From: Bdellovibrionia bacterium
GTDB taxonomy: Bacteria > Bdellovibrionota > Bdellovibrionia > Bdellovibrionales > JAGQZY01
Length of the DNA stretch: 64,000 nucleotides
Assembly: GCA_030424715.1 (NCBI GenBank)
Contig: JAUHWH010000005.1
Location: 124,001-188,000, forward strand
Reading direction: 5' to 3'
This document shows, piece after piece, positions 61,479-64,000 of this stretch; within the stretch, counting starts at the first letter, position 1; the number at the start of each line of letters is the position of its first letter. Below the pieces are notes generated by a model that saw only the letters and a list, made by a program, of their open reading frames with translations, made no database searches and was not told the DNA's origin. The translations under genes and the position numbers were made by a program.

Positions 61479-63974
61479 ATGGCAGATCGTAGTGAAGCAA
61501 AAACTCGAAGAGAACTGATCGATCCTAAACTTACAGCCGCCGGCTGGTTCAATGAGCAATGGCAAATTGAAGACGAATACACCATCACCGCTGGCCGCAT
61601 CCATTTTGACGGTAAAAAAGGTCGAAGAGAGCGGCCAAAGAAAGCGGACTACCTTTTACGATACAAACCTTCTAGAGCCATTGCCATTGTGGAAGCCAAA
61701 AAGGAGAGCCTCTCTCACCTTGAGGGTGGCGAGCAGGTCAAAAATTATGCTCGCAAACTAGGTTTATGGTTCGCCTACTCCACAAACGGCCATGAGATCG
61801 AGTTTTATGACTTAAAGGCTGGAACTCAGGAAACAGTTGATAACTTCCACACCCCAAATGAGCTTTGGATGCGCTACCTTGGTTATTTGTCCATTGAGCC
61901 AACTGAAACCAATCAAGCTGCTCTCACCCAAGACTATTATGATGAGTCACAGATTGGTCAACGCAGAAAACCCCGCTACTATCAAGAGAAGGCAGTGAAT
62001 GCCGCCATTGAATCCATTCTGCGTGGCGAGAATCGCGTGCTGATTACACAAGCCACTGGTACCGGCAAGACCTTCACAAGCATGCAACTTGTTTACAAGC
62101 TCTGGCGATCCAAAATATGCAAGAAAATCCTTTTTATTGTCGATCGTAACCTTTTAGCTGATCAGGCATTTAAGGATTTTGACAATGCCATGGACAAGGA
62201 TGCCTGTTACCGACTCTCACCAAAAGATAAAGTTTTTCCGTTATCCCGTGATTTGTACTTTGGTATTTATCAAACTCTTGTCGGACAAGATGATGAAGGC
62301 AACGAAGAAGGTCGGCCAGATCGCTATAAAGAATTCCCAGAAGACTTTTTTGATCTCATCGTCATTGATGAAGCCCACCGAGGTGGCGCCAACAAGGCTG
62401 GTAGCTGGTTCAGGCTGTTGCAACATTTTGATTCAGCAATTCAAGTGGGCTTAACAGCAACCCCCAAGCGTGATGAAACCAACGACACCTATGCTTACTT
62501 CGGGCAACCCGTTGTCAGCTACTCACTGAAAGACGGGATTGAAGATGGTTACCTCAGTCCCTACATCATTAAACGAGTAACATCGAACATAGATGCCCTC
62601 GGCTACCGCCCTGATCATGAGGGAATAAAAGATGTTCGAGGCCAAGAAATTGAAGTCAAAGACTACATGACTCCCAATTTTGAGCGAGAGTTAAGTATTC
62701 CCCAGCGCACAAGAGCTTTTGCCTACCACCTAGTGAGACATCTTTTTGCTACGGACCCTTTAGGAAAGACCATTGTATTCTGCGTGGATCAGCAGCACGC
62801 ACTGGACATGGCAAAGTACTGCCAAGAAGCCTTTATCAAACATAAAGAGAAGCTCGGTATCTACTACGAGGGTAATTATGCGGTCAGAGTGACTGGTAAT
62901 GACCGTGACCCCAACGGTAAATACCCAAACCTTGAGAAGTTTCAAGATTTAGAATCTCATGAGCCCATCATCGTAGCGACATCTAAGCTCTTAACCACTG
63001 GTGTGGATGTAAAAACGGTTAAGAATGTTGTGATCTTTAGAAACATCGGCAGCATGGTGGAATTTAAGCAGATCATTGGACGAGGGACTCGCACCTATGA
63101 CCACAGAAACCCGGTTAAGGAGAAACTGGGCTTCTTTATTCTAGAATATGCCAACCATTCCACACAGCTCTTTAACGATCCCGATTGGGATGATGAGCCT
63201 GGTGATATTGTGGAAGAAGGCGCCATCGTCGTCGACAGTGATGCTGATGAGGCTACCGAACCAGATGAAAACACTACTGTGCCTACGCCGGAAGCTGAGG
63301 ATGATGAGCAGATTGACTCCGCGGGTATTTATGAAGAAACCGATGAAGAAGAACTTCAGCATATTAGACATCGAATGTCTGAAGAGTTCTTATCTGGCCG
63401 AGTAAATATGGCAGCGGAAAGCATTGCCTTCACTGGCCCTGACGGCAAGCCACTCACACCTGATAAATATATCATCTACCAATCAGAAGCATTGAAGAAG
63501 CAGTTCCAAGATATCAGGCAGCTGAACAAGGCTTGGAAAACAGCCAAAGACCGAAAGCACTTCATAAAAGAAACCGCACCTGAAATCGGCCTTAACCTAG
63601 AGGCCCTGACACAAATATTTTTTGAACGACATAAGATCCGAGATGTGGACGCTTTGGATGTTCTCGGACACCTAGTCTTCGGCGAGGAGTTCCTCACCAA
63701 GGGCGAGAGAATTGCAAGAGCCAAGCAGGTTCAGTCGAATTTCTTTAACCAACAAAGTGAAGCCACAGCAAAAATCGTGAATGATATTTTAGATGTTTAC
63801 CGAGAAACAGACTTCAATGCGCTAACTACTAGCAGAGAGTTTTGGCAGACACCGAAGCTACGCAAACATGGCTCGATCAATGAAATTCAAAAGGCTGTGG
63901 GCGGCTCAGAGCAGTTGGTGGCGATGGTTAACGGTCTACAAGAAGCCTTGTACGACGAGAGGATAACAGCGTAG
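61479..63974 (+). CDS. hsdR: Type I restriction endonuclease subunit R (HsdR)
   Basis: 831 residues, shorter than EcoKI HsdR (about 1170) but close to the EcoEI/HsdR family of 780-900. Nuclease domain: D57...E72-A-K74 (PD-ExK) followed by QVKNY. Helicase motifs: Walker A QATGTGKT (191-198), VIDEAH (DEAH, 297-300), VGLTATPKRDETND, and later IVFCVDQQHA, TGVDVKTVKNVV and FKQIIGRGTRTYD. It pumps and cuts DNA when bound to the HsdM/HsdS complex. ATG 61479 lies 2 bases after the RHH stop. hsdM and hsdS are not in the window and should lie to the right. The frame is intact. Confidence 0.93.
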   Translation: MADRSEAKTRRELIDPKLTAAGWFNEQWQIEDEYTITAGRIHFDGKKGRRERPKKADYLLRYKPSRAIAIVEAKKESLSHLEGGEQVKNYARKLGLWFAYSTNGHEIEFYDLKAGTQETVDNFHTPNELWMRYLGYLSIEPTETNQAALTQDYYDESQIGQRRKPRYYQEKAVNAAIESILRGENRVLITQATGTGKTFTSMQLVYKLWRSKICKKILFIVDRNLLADQAFKDFDNAMDKDACYRLSPKDKVFPLSRDLYFGIYQTLVGQDDEGNEEGRPDRYKEFPEDFFDLIVIDEAHRGGANKAGSWFRLLQHFDSAIQVGLTATPKRDETNDTYAYFGQPVVSYSLKDGIEDGYLSPYIIKRVTSNIDALGYRPDHEGIKDVRGQEIEVKDYMTPNFERELSIPQRTRAFAYHLVRHLFATDPLGKTIVFCVDQQHALDMAKYCQEAFIKHKEKLGIYYEGNYAVRVTGNDRDPNGKYPNLEKFQDLESHEPIIVATSKLLTTGVDVKTVKNVVIFRNIGSMVEFKQIIGRGTRTYDHRNPVKEKLGFFILEYANHSTQLFNDPDWDDEPGDIVEEGAIVVDSDADEATEPDENTTVPTPEAEDDEQIDSAGIYEETDEEELQHIRHRMSEEFLSGRVNMAAESIAFTGPDGKPLTPDKYIIYQSEALKKQFQDIRQLNKAWKTAKDRKHFIKETAPEIGLNLEALTQIFFERHKIRDVDALDVLGHLVFGEEFLTKGERIARAKQVQSNFFNQQSEATAKIVNDILDVYRETDFNALTTSREFWQTPKLRKHGSINEIQKAVGGSEQLVAMVNGLQEALYDERITA

Positions 63975-64000
63975 ATGTGCACCGATAAGGACAAAATCGT
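63975..64000 (+). CDS. Start of next gene, truncated by window end
   Basis: ATG 63975 follows the hsdR stop at once and reads MCTDKDKIV for nine codons. Position suggests the next member of the restriction operon (hsdM or another), but too little is visible to identify it. Confidence 0.35.

Noticed and set aside
1-64000. CRISPR array, prophage or transposase
   Set aside because: No regularly spaced repeat array and no cas, integrase or transposase gene was seen on either strand.

Overview
The window reads as one stretch of chromosome from a motile, Gram-negative, predatory-type bacterium of the Bdellovibrionota (Bdellovibrio-like). The pointers are a complete outer-membrane flagellar basal body set (flgF-flgG-flgA-flgH-flgI and a FlgJ-type gene, including the L- and P-ring genes), type IV pilus retraction (pilT), many lipoproteins and secreted enzymes, PilZ and RsbU/SpoIIE-type signalling genes, and a very compact layout in which neighbouring genes often overlap by 4 to 50 bases. 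The lineage call is inference from gene content; no 16S gene is present.

Layout. 1-4904: flagellar rod and ring operon on the minus strand, headed by a near-perfect sigma-54 promoter at 4920-4936. 5310-7051: lytic transglycosylase and an aspartokinase without regulatory domains. 7111-12226: a looser region with a secreted small protein, an SGNH lipoprotein, a polysaccharide deacetylase, and an islet (9434-12226) rich in hairpin repeats, a cloverleaf-like element and unrecognised secreted or membrane genes. 12344-14508: pgpA-cinA-recA (minus). 14691-21887: pilT-recX-alaS-mutY-tolB-like-methyltransferase (plus), with chained overlaps. 22070-29439: secreted protein, mscL, DEAD-box helicase, esterase, poly(A) polymerase family gene, tatA, transketolase. 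29481-33078: doxX-thiB-thiP-thiQ, a thiamine-type ABC importer. 33200-37584: DNA glycosylase, GNAT, lipoprotein, elbB, ddl. 37547-41916 (minus): twin PilZ proteins, an enoyl-CoA hydratase-like protein, a CPBP protease and citrate synthase. 42018-48080: a degenerate PP2C phosphatase, a SirB1-like protein, a PhoU-tailed membrane protein, rsmJ, and a UbiA/polyprenyl synthase pair. 48210-58102: thioesterase, carboxylesterases, AgmX-like lipoprotein, pepN, an adenosine deaminase relative, a probable protein-deglycation pair (LMW-PTP plus fructosamine kinase) and a clpX without zinc domain. 58823-60499: three small exported proteins. 60657-61018: ssrA (tmRNA). 61279-64000: a ribbon-helix-helix gene and hsdR of a type I restriction system, placed just downstream of ssrA, a classic island insertion site; the rest of the system would lie beyond the window.

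The most interesting leads are the family of hairpin repeats with compensatory arms and the cloverleaf-like element at 9604-9719, the apparently inactive SpoIIE-type phosphatase with an overlapping divergent partner, the atypical tmRNA tag, the ssrA-linked restriction module with its palindrome and RHH regulator, and the sigma-54 promoter that leaves flgF almost leaderless. All function calls come from reading motifs by eye; no database search was run.
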